Below, piece by piece: positions 8,630 to 16,559 of a stretch of 64,000 nucleotides of DNA (position 1 is the stretch's first letter; the number at the start of each line of letters is the position of its first letter). Below the pieces are notes generated by a model. It did no database searches. It had not been told where the DNA came from and saw only the letters and a program-made list of their open reading frames with translations. The stretch is from Thalassotalea eurytherma (GTDB taxonomy: Bacteria > Pseudomonadota > Gammaproteobacteria > Enterobacterales > Alteromonadaceae). The stretch spans positions 124,001 through 188,000 of the forward strand of contig NZ_BSSU01000010.1 of the NCBI RefSeq assembly GCF_030161415.1, in the 5' to 3' direction. A program made the translations under genes and the position numbers.

Positions 8630-9964
8630 TTAGAACCATTCTCCCCGGTTGAAGCGATAGATTAGGTTTAAACCAAAAACATCATCTAATGTGTCGTAGC
8701 GAGTGCTCACCAATCTCTTTGGTTCAGCTTCTACACTCAAATTATTATTTAATTTATAATACAAACCGCCCCCGAAACTGGTAACAAATGTTTTTCTGTC
8801 TCGGTCTTGATCTTTCATCTCTTCACCAAAACCTAACGTAACAAACGGTCTAATATCACTTTCTGTATTGAAATAACGCTGACCACTAACACTGTAATGT
8901 TCATAAGTAAACTCCTCGCCTGTCAACTGACTGTCAGCATGACCACGAGAATAATTAAGACGTGCAGAGTATTTTTTGCTGAAATATAAACCCAGAGATG
9001 TATTTAATAACGGGGCATTTTCTAGCTGCCAGCTATCATCTAAATTTGTATGGCCTAAACCAAGACCAATGCCAACAATACTCGTATCAATAGGATCTGA
9101 GGTCACCTTGGTATATTGATAACTTTTGTATTGACCATTATTAATGCCACCATCCCCTAACAAAAACTCCATATTATATCTGACAAGTGTTTCAGATTGA
9201 CCGTCAACACCAATTGGTACTTCATTAACAGAGAGATAACCGGTACCGGCACGAATAACTTGTCTATCAAACAAATTATTAATACCCCGACCTAAGCTAT
9301 CAACAGGGTCTAAGAAAAACAATGCTGTAGAGCCTAACCACTCTTGGCCCCATACCTTGCCACCCGTTGCTCGAAGCTCTTGCTCTGTTTGAAAGGCCCA
9401 CTCGCCCCACACCCAACCCAAAACAGGCGTTACGACTAAGTCTTGAATTGAAGGGCGTTCAGCGAAAGCCTCTACCCCGTATTCCCAATAAAACGTAGAC
9501 ATCATAGCGGCGTAGACAAAAGAGTCCCATTGACGATAGCCTGACTTACGGGCTACTTGGTAATAAACACCACCAAAATATGGGTGCCCAAGCAAATTTA
9601 TCCAGGCTACATCGCGATCCCAAACCGGTGGATTTGTGACATTATCTCCCCATTTTTTTAGTGCATTACCATCTTTTTCCCAATTTGAGATATCTTCAGG
9701 CATCAGTGCAATAACACCGATAACACCAAGACCATAGCCAAAAATTGACTTTGTTTGCGACCACAATCGCTCTTTATCTTCGCCATGTTTTGCATCAAAT
9801 AATGAAACATCGTAGGGGTCATCAAGGAGGTATTGCTGAGGATTTTTCTGTTCCCAAATAGTATTAGTGACCCGTTCCACACTCTGTTCGTCATTCGCCA
9901 TTGCGTTAAAGGAAAGGGATATTGCTATACAGATAGCTGAGAATGGTTTTATTAGATTTGGCAT
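8630..9964 (-). CDS. DUF3943-domain outer-membrane protein
   Basis: The 444-residue exported protein has a signal peptide ending near AMA. The central part has the DUF3943 pattern: LLGHPYFGGVYYQVARKSGY, WEYGVEAFAERPSIQDLVVTP and GWVWGEW. The C-terminal ~170 residues look like antiparallel beta strands of a small barrel, finishing NLIYRFNRGEWF with a terminal aromatic residue. A location in the outer membrane is therefore likely. The family has no known function. GGGAT upstream of the ATG is a plausible SD. It is transcribed alone, with about 95 nt to the next gene on either side. Confidence 0.8.
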   Translation of the reverse strand: MPNLIKPFSAICIAISLSFNAMANDEQSVERVTNTIWEQKNPQQYLLDDPYDVSLFDAKHGEDKERLWSQTKSIFGYGLGVIGVIALMPEDISNWEKDGNALKKWGDNVTNPPVWDRDVAWINLLGHPYFGGVYYQVARKSGYRQWDSFVYAAMMSTFYWEYGVEAFAERPSIQDLVVTPVLGWVWGEWAFQTEQELRATGGKVWGQEWLGSTALFFLDPVDSLGRGINNLFDRQVIRAGTGYLSVNEVPIGVDGQSETLVRYNMEFLLGDGGINNGQYKSYQYTKVTSDPIDTSIVGIGLGLGHTNLDDSWQLENAPLLNTSLGLYFSKKYSARLNYSRGHADSQLTGEEFTYEHYSVSGQRYFNTESDIRPFVTLGFGEEMKDQDRDRKTFVTSFGGGLYYKLNNNLSVEAEPKRLVSTRYDTLDDVFGLNLIYRFNRGEWF

Positions 9965-10060
9965 GTAAAATCCCGATACGCTTCTTTATGGAGTACTTAT
10001 ACCTTTACCATAGAAGAATTGTCGATTAATTCAACACTTAAAATAATGATATTTCTGATT

Positions 10061-11632
10061 TTAATCTAATTTGTTGCGCAGCCTTTGAACGTTTTCTTGG
10101 ATATCAGCTAAAGCTGATTTAGTCTCATTATCAATTTCAGGTTTTGTCATCACCTTATTAAGTTGGTAATCAATATCATCAATCGGTGACTTCAGCTGAC
10201 TCGAAAGCTGTTGAGAGTTTGCCTTTTCAGCTTTAATCGTTTCTGATAGCTCTTTACTCAACTCTTCAACTTTTGCTGAACGCTGTTTTAATTGCTGAGT
10301 GAGAATCTGCTTTGCTCGCCTTTCGGCATTACGACTAAACATAAAAAATGAAATAAAACCAAAAAGAATGATGCCGATAGTTAAAAACAACCAATACTGA
10401 AATTGTTGTTTAGACTTTGCCTCTTCAAGCGCCTGAGTCTGTTTAAGTTGTTCAACTTCGAGCGCTAACTCTGTAGATTGGTAACGCGCTAATTTTTCAT
10501 TAAGTGAAGCATTTGATAAGCCATGTTGTTTAGAAATAGCCTTTCCTTGATACGCCCGTGCTTTTTCAAGATCACCTGTATTAGCATATATCATGGCGTA
10601 TAACCAATAGATGTTAACCATCAAAGTATCATCTTTAGCTTGCTCAGCAATTTGATTAGCTTCTTCTAACTGTTCAATGGCCGGCGTAATTTGAACAGAT
10701 GAAAAATTTGATTTGGCTAGCGTATATAGTGCGCCAGATAAGGCTTGTTTATGCCCAGCAGCGCGAGCCGCATTTGCAGCGCGTTGAGAATTATGCTTAG
10801 CTTGATTAATGTCACCGAGCTCATAGAAAACTTCAGACAGGTTATGGAGTGATGCAGCTAACTTATATTGATTTCCTGCTCCTTGATAGTATTCGACTGC
10901 TTGTATGCCATACTCTTTAGCCTCTTCAAACTGTTTTGCGTATTTCAGGGCAACACTATATTCACCATACGTTTCCATCAAGCTACTTGTTGGCGTATTA
11001 ACTTTATACCAAGCAATAACGCCTTCATAGGCAGAAATGGCTTCATCATATTGCCTTAATGCAATGTATAAAACACCCAAATTTCGCTGGATATCCACTT
11101 GATCTTGTTCACTACCATAACGTTGGTATAAATGTTGCGCCTCTTTATATGAAATCAATGCGTCATCATATTCAGCAAGTCTTATTTGAACCAACCCGAT
11201 GTTATTCAATAAATTAGCTTCTTGAATATGATCATTGATCATACGGTAATACACGAGCGTTGCTCGATAACCGTCTATCGACTGCTCATAATCTCCGAGG
11301 TAGTAATGAGTAACAGCTTCAAGTTTATTAGCTATCGCTAGTTGGCTATCTAAGTTATGAAATTCAGCAAAGTTCATCGCTTGTTGAGCAACATCTCTAG
11401 CTCTTTTAATCTGCCCACCTTCAATCAAATAATAAACCTGCGCAATATCGACCTTAGACTTACTTAAACTATCATCTAACGATTCACGTAAACCAGAAAA
11501 AGCTTGTATCGCTTGTTCACGATTTTCGATATTTTTAATGTCATTCAACTGGCTTTCAAGAGCGCTGTTAGCCGCTGTTGAAGAGAATGAGAGAGTTAAA
11601 CAAATGATTAATATTGATAAAAAACGATGCAC
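10061..11632 (-). CDS. Membrane-anchored TPR protein with a degenerate HisKA-like tail
   Basis: The protein has 523 residues and a GTG start. An N-terminal signal (ending near TAA) is followed by a run of tetratricopeptide repeats over residues ~60-370 (for example EANLLNNIGLVQIRLAEYDDAL). One membrane helix follows at ~412-431, then a cytoplasmic coiled coil. The layout matches hybrid TPR sensor kinases of marine gammaproteobacteria, but the chain stops after one more helix pair. Residues 476-484, LSSQLKSPI, align by eye with the HisKA phosphoacceptor motif (S-H-E-L-R-S-P-L), with Ser in place of His. No HATPase domain follows. Either the protein works without kinase activity or it is a truncated kinase. 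Confidence 0.82.
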   Translation of the reverse strand: MHRFLSILIICLTLSFSSTAANSALESQLNDIKNIENREQAIQAFSGLRESLDDSLSKSKVDIAQVYYLIEGGQIKRARDVAQQAMNFAEFHNLDSQLAIANKLEAVTHYYLGDYEQSIDGYRATLVYYRMINDHIQEANLLNNIGLVQIRLAEYDDALISYKEAQHLYQRYGSEQDQVDIQRNLGVLYIALRQYDEAISAYEGVIAWYKVNTPTSSLMETYGEYSVALKYAKQFEEAKEYGIQAVEYYQGAGNQYKLAASLHNLSEVFYELGDINQAKHNSQRAANAARAAGHKQALSGALYTLAKSNFSSVQITPAIEQLEEANQIAEQAKDDTLMVNIYWLYAMIYANTGDLEKARAYQGKAISKQHGLSNASLNEKLARYQSTELALEVEQLKQTQALEEAKSKQQFQYWLFLTIGIILFGFISFFMFSRNAERRAKQILTQQLKQRSAKVEELSKELSETIKAEKANSQQLSSQLKSPIDDIDYQLNKVMTKPEIDNETKSALADIQENVQRLRNKLD

Positions 11633-11743
11633 TTTATAATTCTTATTATTTGATTTTTAAAAGCTAGAAGGATCTACAAGACTGTCAAAATAGCATTTTA
11701 TCGCGTTTTTTGATAGCAATTACGACAACTAGAAAAACACATT

Positions 11744-12661
11744 TTATTTAATAGCAGTAGGGATAAGGATTTGTGCAGATATTGCTTGATGATCTGATAA
11801 AACTTCAGCTGATACACGATAGCTTATGAACGACAATTCAGGGGAAACGAATATCCAATCAAATCGATTGTCACCATAAGTTGCTAGGCTTAGTGATTCT
11901 TTAAAATAAGTCTTTAGTTGGCCGCCTTTTATTATTTGACCAATAATTTTGTCACCTCCTCGCCATACAGAATTAAAATCCCCCATGACAATATTCACAT
12001 TTTGTCGTTTCTCTACTACGGCCATGAGTTGGTCAATCTGGTCCTGACGTTTGCTTTGCCGTGAGAAATCTAAATGAACCGAATACAGATCTACTAAAGG
12101 ACAATCTCCTTTATTACCTTTAGTGCCACACGGTAGCTTGATTGAAGATAAAACAAAGCCTTTACTCAATGTTGGCGGGGTTGGCTTAAAGCGATAGCTT
12201 AGCGCTTCTTCAATAGGATATTTGGATAGAATCGCTGTACCATATTGACCAAAAAACTGCTCGACATGGTTTCCTCTAACAAAATAATCATAACCTGCGT
12301 TTTCGGCTAAAAACGCGACATGGTCAAAATCGCCACTCCACCATGAAATACCGTCGGCTTCTTGCAAAGCAACAACATCAGGATTTTGCTCTTTTAAAAA
12401 GTCAGCAATACTATAGAGGTTACTTTTGATCCGTTTTTTAGACAAAAACATCTGGTTAAAGCTATTGCCTCGGCCATGCGCCATATTCAAAGAGACTACG
12501 TGAAGCCTGTTGGTTTGATTTGAACGAGATGATGGTTGAGCCGAAGACGTTTTGTCTGAATGAACGGTTAGCACTTCTTCTCGTTCAAAAATGGACGCTT
12601 GACTATAAACACAAAAGCTAAAACCTAAAACGAGAGCAATTAGCTTCCCTGCAGTTCTCAT
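11744..12661 (-). CDS. Exported endonuclease/exonuclease/phosphatase (EEP) family protein
   Basis: The protein has 305 residues, with a signal peptide at the N-terminus when started at 12661 (ends near SQA). EEP-fold landmarks are present: VVSLNMAHGRGN, VALQEADGISWW (metal-binding Glu), NIVMGDFNSVW (Asp/Asn), FDWIFVSP and a C-terminal LSDHQAI (catalytic His). The active site thus looks complete. It would act on a phosphodiester in the periplasm or outside, as nuclease or phospholipid phosphatase; which one is unknown. The start codon shares one base with the stop of the upstream DUF5329 gene (TAATG), so the two are translationally coupled. A longer in-frame start at 12715 would lie inside DUF5329 and lose the signal peptide. 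Confidence 0.87.
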   Translation of the reverse strand: MRTAGKLIALVLGFSFCVYSQASIFEREEVLTVHSDKTSSAQPSSRSNQTNRLHVVSLNMAHGRGNSFNQMFLSKKRIKSNLYSIADFLKEQNPDVVALQEADGISWWSGDFDHVAFLAENAGYDYFVRGNHVEQFFGQYGTAILSKYPIEEALSYRFKPTPPTLSKGFVLSSIKLPCGTKGNKGDCPLVDLYSVHLDFSRQSKRQDQIDQLMAVVEKRQNVNIVMGDFNSVWRGGDKIIGQIIKGGQLKTYFKESLSLATYGDNRFDWIFVSPELSFISYRVSAEVLSDHQAISAQILIPTAIK

Positions 12662-13023
12662 TACTTCTGATTCGCTTGTTGCTGGCGGTAACTCGCTAAC
12701 TTTTCGTTCATCCATGGAGAAACCTCAATGAGTTTGCCTGGTTCACACTCTAAATAATAAGCCTTACCTGTCCACGAGCTTTTACTAGCAAGCCTATCAA
12801 TAAAGTGCTCGGCACTATCTGCATATTTTTTTCCACGTCGCAGTTTTAATCGTAAATGATCTGCTGCACGCTCAGCTGAATGATTGTCACCGTTTCGATG
12901 AAAACTACATCCACTTTGTTCAACCGAAGTAATCAAAAACTCAATCTCTTGATCTACCACAGTTGTATCTGCCGATAAGGCCATAAAACTAAATAAACTT
13001 AATACGAGCAACAACTGTTTCAT
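12661..13023 (-). CDS. DUF5329-family exported protein
   Basis: This 120-residue protein has a signal peptide ending near LSA. The mature part has the DUF5329 pattern: EIEFLITSVEQSGCSFHRNG, SAERAADHLRLKLRRGKKY, DRLASKSSWTGKAYYLEC. Two conserved Cys (SGC and LEC) could form a disulfide in the periplasm. The ATG at 13023 is chosen because it starts the signal peptide, with GGA about 8 nt upstream; an earlier in-frame start at 13038 adds only MVEFC. It is the first gene of a coupled pair with the EEP-family enzyme. The function is unknown, but the pairing suggests a shared periplasmic task. Confidence 0.85.
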   Translation of the reverse strand: MKQLLLVLSLFSFMALSADTTVVDQEIEFLITSVEQSGCSFHRNGDNHSAERAADHLRLKLRRGKKYADSAEHFIDRLASKSSWTGKAYYLECEPGKLIEVSPWMNEKLASYRQQQANQK

Positions 13024-13312
13024 ACAAAATTCCACCACGCCGACTGCTTACTAACTATAAAATGATTTTAAAAAACTTTCTTATCATTTGCCCATCTAGT
13101 GACATTAAACCTCAAACTTCAAACAATTGTTTTACAAGTATGTAACCAAGTATGTGAGCCAACCAATTGTCAATGTTCAACGCTCGTGCAAGTGCTCAAA
13201 GCTAACTAATTAACATATTTAGCAAAAATAAGCCCAGTTATTGATCTACTTCATGATTCTACCTTGATGAACATAAGCACTATTGTTAGTGTTGAATAAG
13301 GAGGACACAACA

Positions 13313-13750
13313 ATGAAAAAACCTTTATATATAGTTGGTGTTGACGGTAGTGAATGGAGCGAACGTGCAGTCATGCGTGCAGTCAACTTAGCAAAGCAAA
13401 CTTCAGCACAGGTAGAAATCGTTTCAGTAATTGAGTTTGGCAAAATTCAACCTATCCTAATGGAAGGCAATGAGCCTTACATTGTAGACAAAGGCAATGA
13501 GCAAGATGAAACCTTTAAAAAGATTGTTGAGCCATTGCTTAATAAGCACGCAGATTGTGGCGTTGAACTAACCTACCAAATGCTATGGGGTGATCCTGTA
13601 GATGTGTTGCATGAATGTGCAAAGGCTGAACACGCAAACATGTTATTTATGGGGCGTCGTGGTCGCTCTAGATTTGTTGATCTATTACTTGGTAGCGTGG
13701 CAAATAAAATCGCCCATAAAGCAGGTATTCCTGTCGTCCTCGTGCCTTAA
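13313..13750 (+). CDS. Universal stress protein (UspA family)
   Basis: The protein has 145 residues. It begins YIVGVDGSEWSERAV, the first beta strand and ATP-contacting Asp of Usp folds. It ends with the nucleotide-binding motif G-x2-G-x9-GS seen as GRRGRSRFVDLLLGS, followed by ANKIAHKAGIPVVLV. It should therefore be an ATP-binding Usp. A strong AAGGAGG lies 8 nt before the ATG at 13313, which excludes the longer frame from 13283. It is monocistronic with a strong terminator behind. No regulator is adjacent. Confidence 0.93.
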   Translation: MKKPLYIVGVDGSEWSERAVMRAVNLAKQTSAQVEIVSVIEFGKIQPILMEGNEPYIVDKGNEQDETFKKIVEPLLNKHADCGVELTYQMLWGDPVDVLHECAKAEHANMLFMGRRGRSRFVDLLLGSVANKIAHKAGIPVVLVP

Positions 13751-13769
13751 AAAAGCATTTCGTTAAAGG

Positions 13770-13794
13770 GTGCGACATTTTGTCGCACTTTTTG
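13770..13794 (+). terminator. Terminator of the universal stress protein gene
   Basis: GTGCGAC (13770-13776) and GTCGCAC (13782-13788) form a 7-bp stem with an ATTTT loop, followed by TTTTT. Confidence 0.9.
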
Positions 13795-13824
13795 TTTCTA
13801 TCGTTGAAAACCTCAATATTTCCT

Positions 13825-14091
13825 TCAGAATTCGCCACACCAATACGAAATAAAAACAACAAGTTTAGGATTATTTACAGATTTGGGTGTTTGTAGCCAA
13901 AAGGTGATCGCATTAAAAACCACCTCAGCAAGAATAATCAGGAAAATCGTAAACCAGGGCAATTGATAATCTAAAACAAGGTTTACAAAAAGCACTAGCG
14001 CAGACTGCACCACAATTGAAGCGGCGCGTAACAATAAAATATAATCTGTCGTGTTCTTAGCAGATACAGAAAGGGCATAACTTGTTATCAA
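13825..14091 (-). pseudogene. Truncated N-terminal membrane segment of a RegB/PrrB-like sensor kinase
   Basis: This is an 88-codon frame. Two hydrophobic helices and the connecting sequence LVLDYQLPWFTIFLIILAEV, then VFNAITFWLQTP, resemble the first membrane helices of RegB/PrrB redox sensor kinases. In intact kinases this is followed by four more helices, the H-box and an ATPase domain. Here the similarity ends after NNPKLVVF and the frame stops within ten codons. No SD is obvious and no RegA-like partner is nearby. It is best read as the 5' remnant of a lost kinase gene; a short expressed membrane peptide cannot be excluded. Confidence 0.5.
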
Positions 14092-14192
14092 TTATGTTTT
14101 TTCTAAACTTTACCATAGCAAGGTACACGCTAATAGCTTAACTAATTAATCTAAATCAATGAATTAAGCTCTTTGTTTAGAAATTTACTGTC

Positions 14193-14471
14193 CTAGCATC
14201 GCCTTGTTTCGTCAAGCGTAATGACTTTATCTGCTATGGTTTCTGGTGTTTTTAAATACAATGAACCAACGTACAAATCCATAAAAAACTTACTACGAAC
14301 ACCCGCACCATTTAGCGTTAATAGTGTTTGCGTCACATGTTTTGTTTCGGGCACTTCTATTCCAGTTATTTGTTTGCTGAATGCTTGATTAGACAATACA
14401 AGCAAGCAGATAAATAAACAGTGGCCTACAAAGTTAATCACGTTTTTTTCTCCGGTATCTGTTTTGAACAA
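14193..14471 (-). pseudogene. Truncated chalcone-isomerase-like exported protein
   Basis: This frame of 92 codons has a signal peptide (LFICLLVLSNQAFS) and the start of a chalcone-isomerase-like domain: GIEVPETKHV, LTLNGAGVRSKFFMDLYVGSLYL. Relatives are ~185-200 residues long; here the sequence breaks off after LDETRRC and no continuation is seen in any minus-strand frame downstream. The true start may be a GTG at 14441 rather than the ATG at 14471, which overlaps the end of the upstream DHFR-like gene by 38 nt. It lies next to the kinase remnant, suggesting that one deletion removed both C-terminal and neighbouring DNA. Confidence 0.65.
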
Positions 14472-14973
14472 GGGCGTTGAGATAAACAGTTGAGTCTACT
14501 AAAGTAAAACGTTGAAATTGTAATAGTGAACCAAATAAACGAGCCCCATCACCTAACAAGGTTGGTATCGTTGTGATGACCATTTCGTCAATCAACTCAG
14601 CTTGCAAAAACTGCTGAATAACTTGGCCACCATCAATATAAAGGTTTTTAAATCCCTGCTTGTGCAGCATATTGACGATATGTTTTATATCACCACTGAC
14701 AATAAACACGTTATCTTGAAGTGATTCAGGCACACTACTCATACTATTGGAAAGTACAAAGACAGGTTTACTATATGGCCAGTCGCCACCAAAGCTTAAA
14801 ACAACATCTAGTGTATTCTTCCCCATAACAAGTGCATCAATCGACGCCATATGCTTGGCAAAGCCCATATCCTCTTGTTCTGGGTTTTCAAACTCGTCTA
14901 ACCAATCAATACCACCGTGCTTATCAGCGATATAACCGTCTAAACTCGTGGCAATATATACAATATTTTTCAT
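14434..14973 (-). CDS. Dihydrofolate reductase-like / RibD C-terminal domain reductase
   Basis: The 179-residue cytoplasmic protein begins NIVYIATSLDGYIA, the opening strand of RibD-C/DHFR-like reductases. DALVMGKNTLDVV, LYIDGGQVIQQFL and TTIPTLLGDGARLF are further family landmarks. It would bind NADPH; the substrate is unknown, and most such stand-alone genes are neither true FolA nor RibD. GAGG lies 7 nt before the ATG. The gene is upstream of, and overlaps, the chalcone-isomerase-like remnant. A MITE-like element lies about 100 bp upstream of the start, in the 311-bp gap before flgP. Confidence 0.88.
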   Translation of the reverse strand: MKNIVYIATSLDGYIADKHGGIDWLDEFENPEQEDMGFAKHMASIDALVMGKNTLDVVLSFGGDWPYSKPVFVLSNSMSSVPESLQDNVFIVSGDIKHIVNMLHKQGFKNLYIDGGQVIQQFLQAELIDEMVITTIPTLLGDGARLFGSLLQFQRFTLVDSTVYLNALVQNRYRRKKRD

Positions 14974-15071
14974 CTGTTAGCCTCTTATAAAAGAGAATTT
15001 AGATAATAGTAGAAAATTGACCTGCAACCCATAATGAAATGTCAAAAACTATAAAAAAATGAAATAAATAC

Positions 15072-15241
15072 TAGGGTCTGTTGATCTTTCAGTTTGTAAC
15101 TCTGTTGCCTTGAAAAAGATGAGATTCGCGGTGCTTAACGTAATGTTTGGTTGTTCCAAATACACTTTAAGCAACAAAGAATATCGCTTCTTCAAGTCAA
15201 CCCACAGGGCTTTGGCTGAAATGAAAGATCAAGAGCCCCTA
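15072..15241. mobile_element. MITE-like element, 170 bp, with 20-bp terminal inverted repeats
   Basis: The left end TAGGGTCTGTTGATCTTTCA (15072-15091) and the reverse complement of the right end (15222-15241) agree at 18 of 20 positions. The interior holds no reading frame of note. Both ends read TA-GGG..., so the likely target duplication is TA. This pattern fits a non-autonomous derivative of an IS5-like (IS427 group) or Tc1/IS630-type element. No transposase is in the window. The element sits in the gap between flgP and the DHFR-like gene, 12 nt beyond the flgP hairpin. Confidence 0.75.
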
Positions 15242-15252
15242 ATGAAGTGATT

Positions 15253-15277
15253 GAGGGCCAGCTTAATTAGCTGGCTC
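15253..15277 (-). terminator. Hairpin after flgP, lacking a T-run
   Basis: GCCAGC/GCTGGC with flanking GAG/CTC forms a stem around TTAATTA, 8 nt after the flgP stop. There is no U-tract on the minus strand, so termination would be weak. The MITE boundary is only 12 nt further on. Confidence 0.4.
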
Positions 15278-15284
15278 ACTTAAT

Positions 15285-15740
15285 TTACCAAGAATAGGTG
15301 ATGTCTTTAACTTTCTTTTCAACATGCATAGCCTCATACGCATGATAAACATCTTCAAAATCAAGCGCTAGCTCTGTTGTATAGGTATCGCCAACGGGGT
15401 AGCTTTTCACCACTTTTGCGCCACGAATGACACCTTGTACTTTAGCCGTTAATACTTGGTCTGATACCAATAAATCAGCCATCGTTGAGCGTCCAGTAAT
15501 TTGTTGACCATAGACTTGCTCTGCCAATTCAGCATAGGCCGCAATTTTAGACGCATTAATCGCCATTAACATACGCTGGGTTTCATTTTCAGACTTTTGC
15601 AAACTAATTGGCGCATAACCTATAGCGGTTAACACCGGAAATTTCTCGGGCTTTACTCGCTCATATTGAACATGCTTATCAAAACTTGAACAAGCCGAAA
15701 GAATCGCAAAGCAGAAAATAGCTAATAAAAAATGTTTCAT
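15285..15740 (-). CDS. flgP: Flagellar outer-membrane lipoprotein FlgP (LPP20 family)
   Basis: The 151-residue lipoprotein has the lipobox LSAC|SS. The mature part matches the LPP20/FlgP family: FPVLTAIGYAPISLQ, then ASKIAAYAELAEQVYGQQITG, VQGVIRGAKVVKSYPVGDTY. In Vibrio, FlgP forms an outer-membrane basal disk around the flagellar motor. It lies 3 nt after flgO, with GAGGA ahead of its ATG, so the two form an operon. flgT is divergent on the other side of flgO, the same arrangement as in Vibrio. The main flagellar clusters are outside the window. Confidence 0.92.
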   Translation of the reverse strand: MKHFLLAIFCFAILSACSSFDKHVQYERVKPEKFPVLTAIGYAPISLQKSENETQRMLMAINASKIAAYAELAEQVYGQQITGRSTMADLLVSDQVLTAKVQGVIRGAKVVKSYPVGDTYTTELALDFEDVYHAYEAMHVEKKVKDITYSW

Positions 15741-15743
15741 CGA

Positions 15744-16388
15744 TTATTCCTCTTTTAAGCTTTTCTTTTCTTGTGGTTGCTGACTTTCTCTAACAAGTTT
15801 GCCATTAATTAACTTAACGTTTTGTTGTTTAGATATTTGCTCACCAACAACCCAATCAGGAATGTAAGCCTGCGATGTAGCGACAACAATATGAGATTTC
15901 ATACCAATAATTCTCGCATTTACCATCACGCCACCGTCTTGTTTGGCCATGGTACCGGTAACAATGTAGTCAATAATTTGGCGAGACGGCAATTGTTGCC
16001 AGTCTCTGCTTTGTACAAAGTCACCGGTTTTCGTTACGCGGATATTTCCCGTCGTTTTGAAATCTACCACTTTTAAACCGTGATGCTGCAATTCATATAT
16101 TAAACTTTCAGATAGTTGGTTGCCCAACCAATGGGTAGATTCTAAATCATCTAGATTGACAAATGACGCTACTGCTAAAGGCGTTGACGGTGATACATAA
16201 TCGCTTGATTTAACAAGATTATCAGCCATAACTTTGACAACATCATTGATCGCATGAACCGGCATATTCGCAGCGGTAATTTGCTGATGGTTACTGTCAT
16301 CTGTTTGGTAATAGTCTTGATTTTCTTGCTCTGAAGATGAACACGCCATCAATAAACATGGTAGTGTAATTGCGAGCCAAGGCTTCAT
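15744..16388 (-). CDS. flgO: Flagellar outer-membrane lipoprotein FlgO
   Basis: The protein has 214 residues and a lipoprotein signal with lipobox LMAC|SS. That and the AGGGG 8 nt upstream fix the ATG at 16388; a longer frame to 16475 has no such support. The FlgO domain is clear: TPLAVASFVNLDDLESTHWLGNQL, LIYELQHHGLKVVDFK, IDYIVTGTMAKQDGGVMVNARII. FlgO is known in Vibrio as an outer-membrane protein needed for normal motility and flagellar stability. It is the first gene of flgO-flgP. A candidate sigma-54 element lies 48-63 nt upstream. Confidence 0.92.
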   Translation of the reverse strand: MKPWLAITLPCLLMACSSSEQENQDYYQTDDSNHQQITAANMPVHAINDVVKVMADNLVKSSDYVSPSTPLAVASFVNLDDLESTHWLGNQLSESLIYELQHHGLKVVDFKTTGNIRVTKTGDFVQSRDWQQLPSRQIIDYIVTGTMAKQDGGVMVNARIIGMKSHIVVATSQAYIPDWVVGEQISKQQNVKLINGKLVRESQQPQEKKSLKEE

Positions 16389-16435
16389 AATTAATCCCCT
16401 ATGGGCTGATTTTATCTTTTCTATAAAGGTATCTA

Positions 16436-16451
16436 AGCACAATTTACGCCA
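16436..16451 (-). promoter_or_regulatory. Candidate sigma-54 (-24/-12) promoter for flgO-flgP
   Basis: On the minus strand the sequence TGGCGTAAATTGTGCT carries GG and GC at the exact spacing of RpoN promoters (TGGCAC-N5-TTGCW), but deviates at four other positions. It lies 48 bp before the flgO ATG. Sigma-54 control of polar flagellar genes is common in this order. Confidence 0.35.
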
Positions 16452-16559
16452 AGATTGATATGAGTAACAAGCCACTTAAAAACTCACAGCCCTTTCGGCA
16501 TAATAAATGCATTGGCTTAACTAGCTAGAATTAACGACAAAAGCCTGACAGATAACTTT

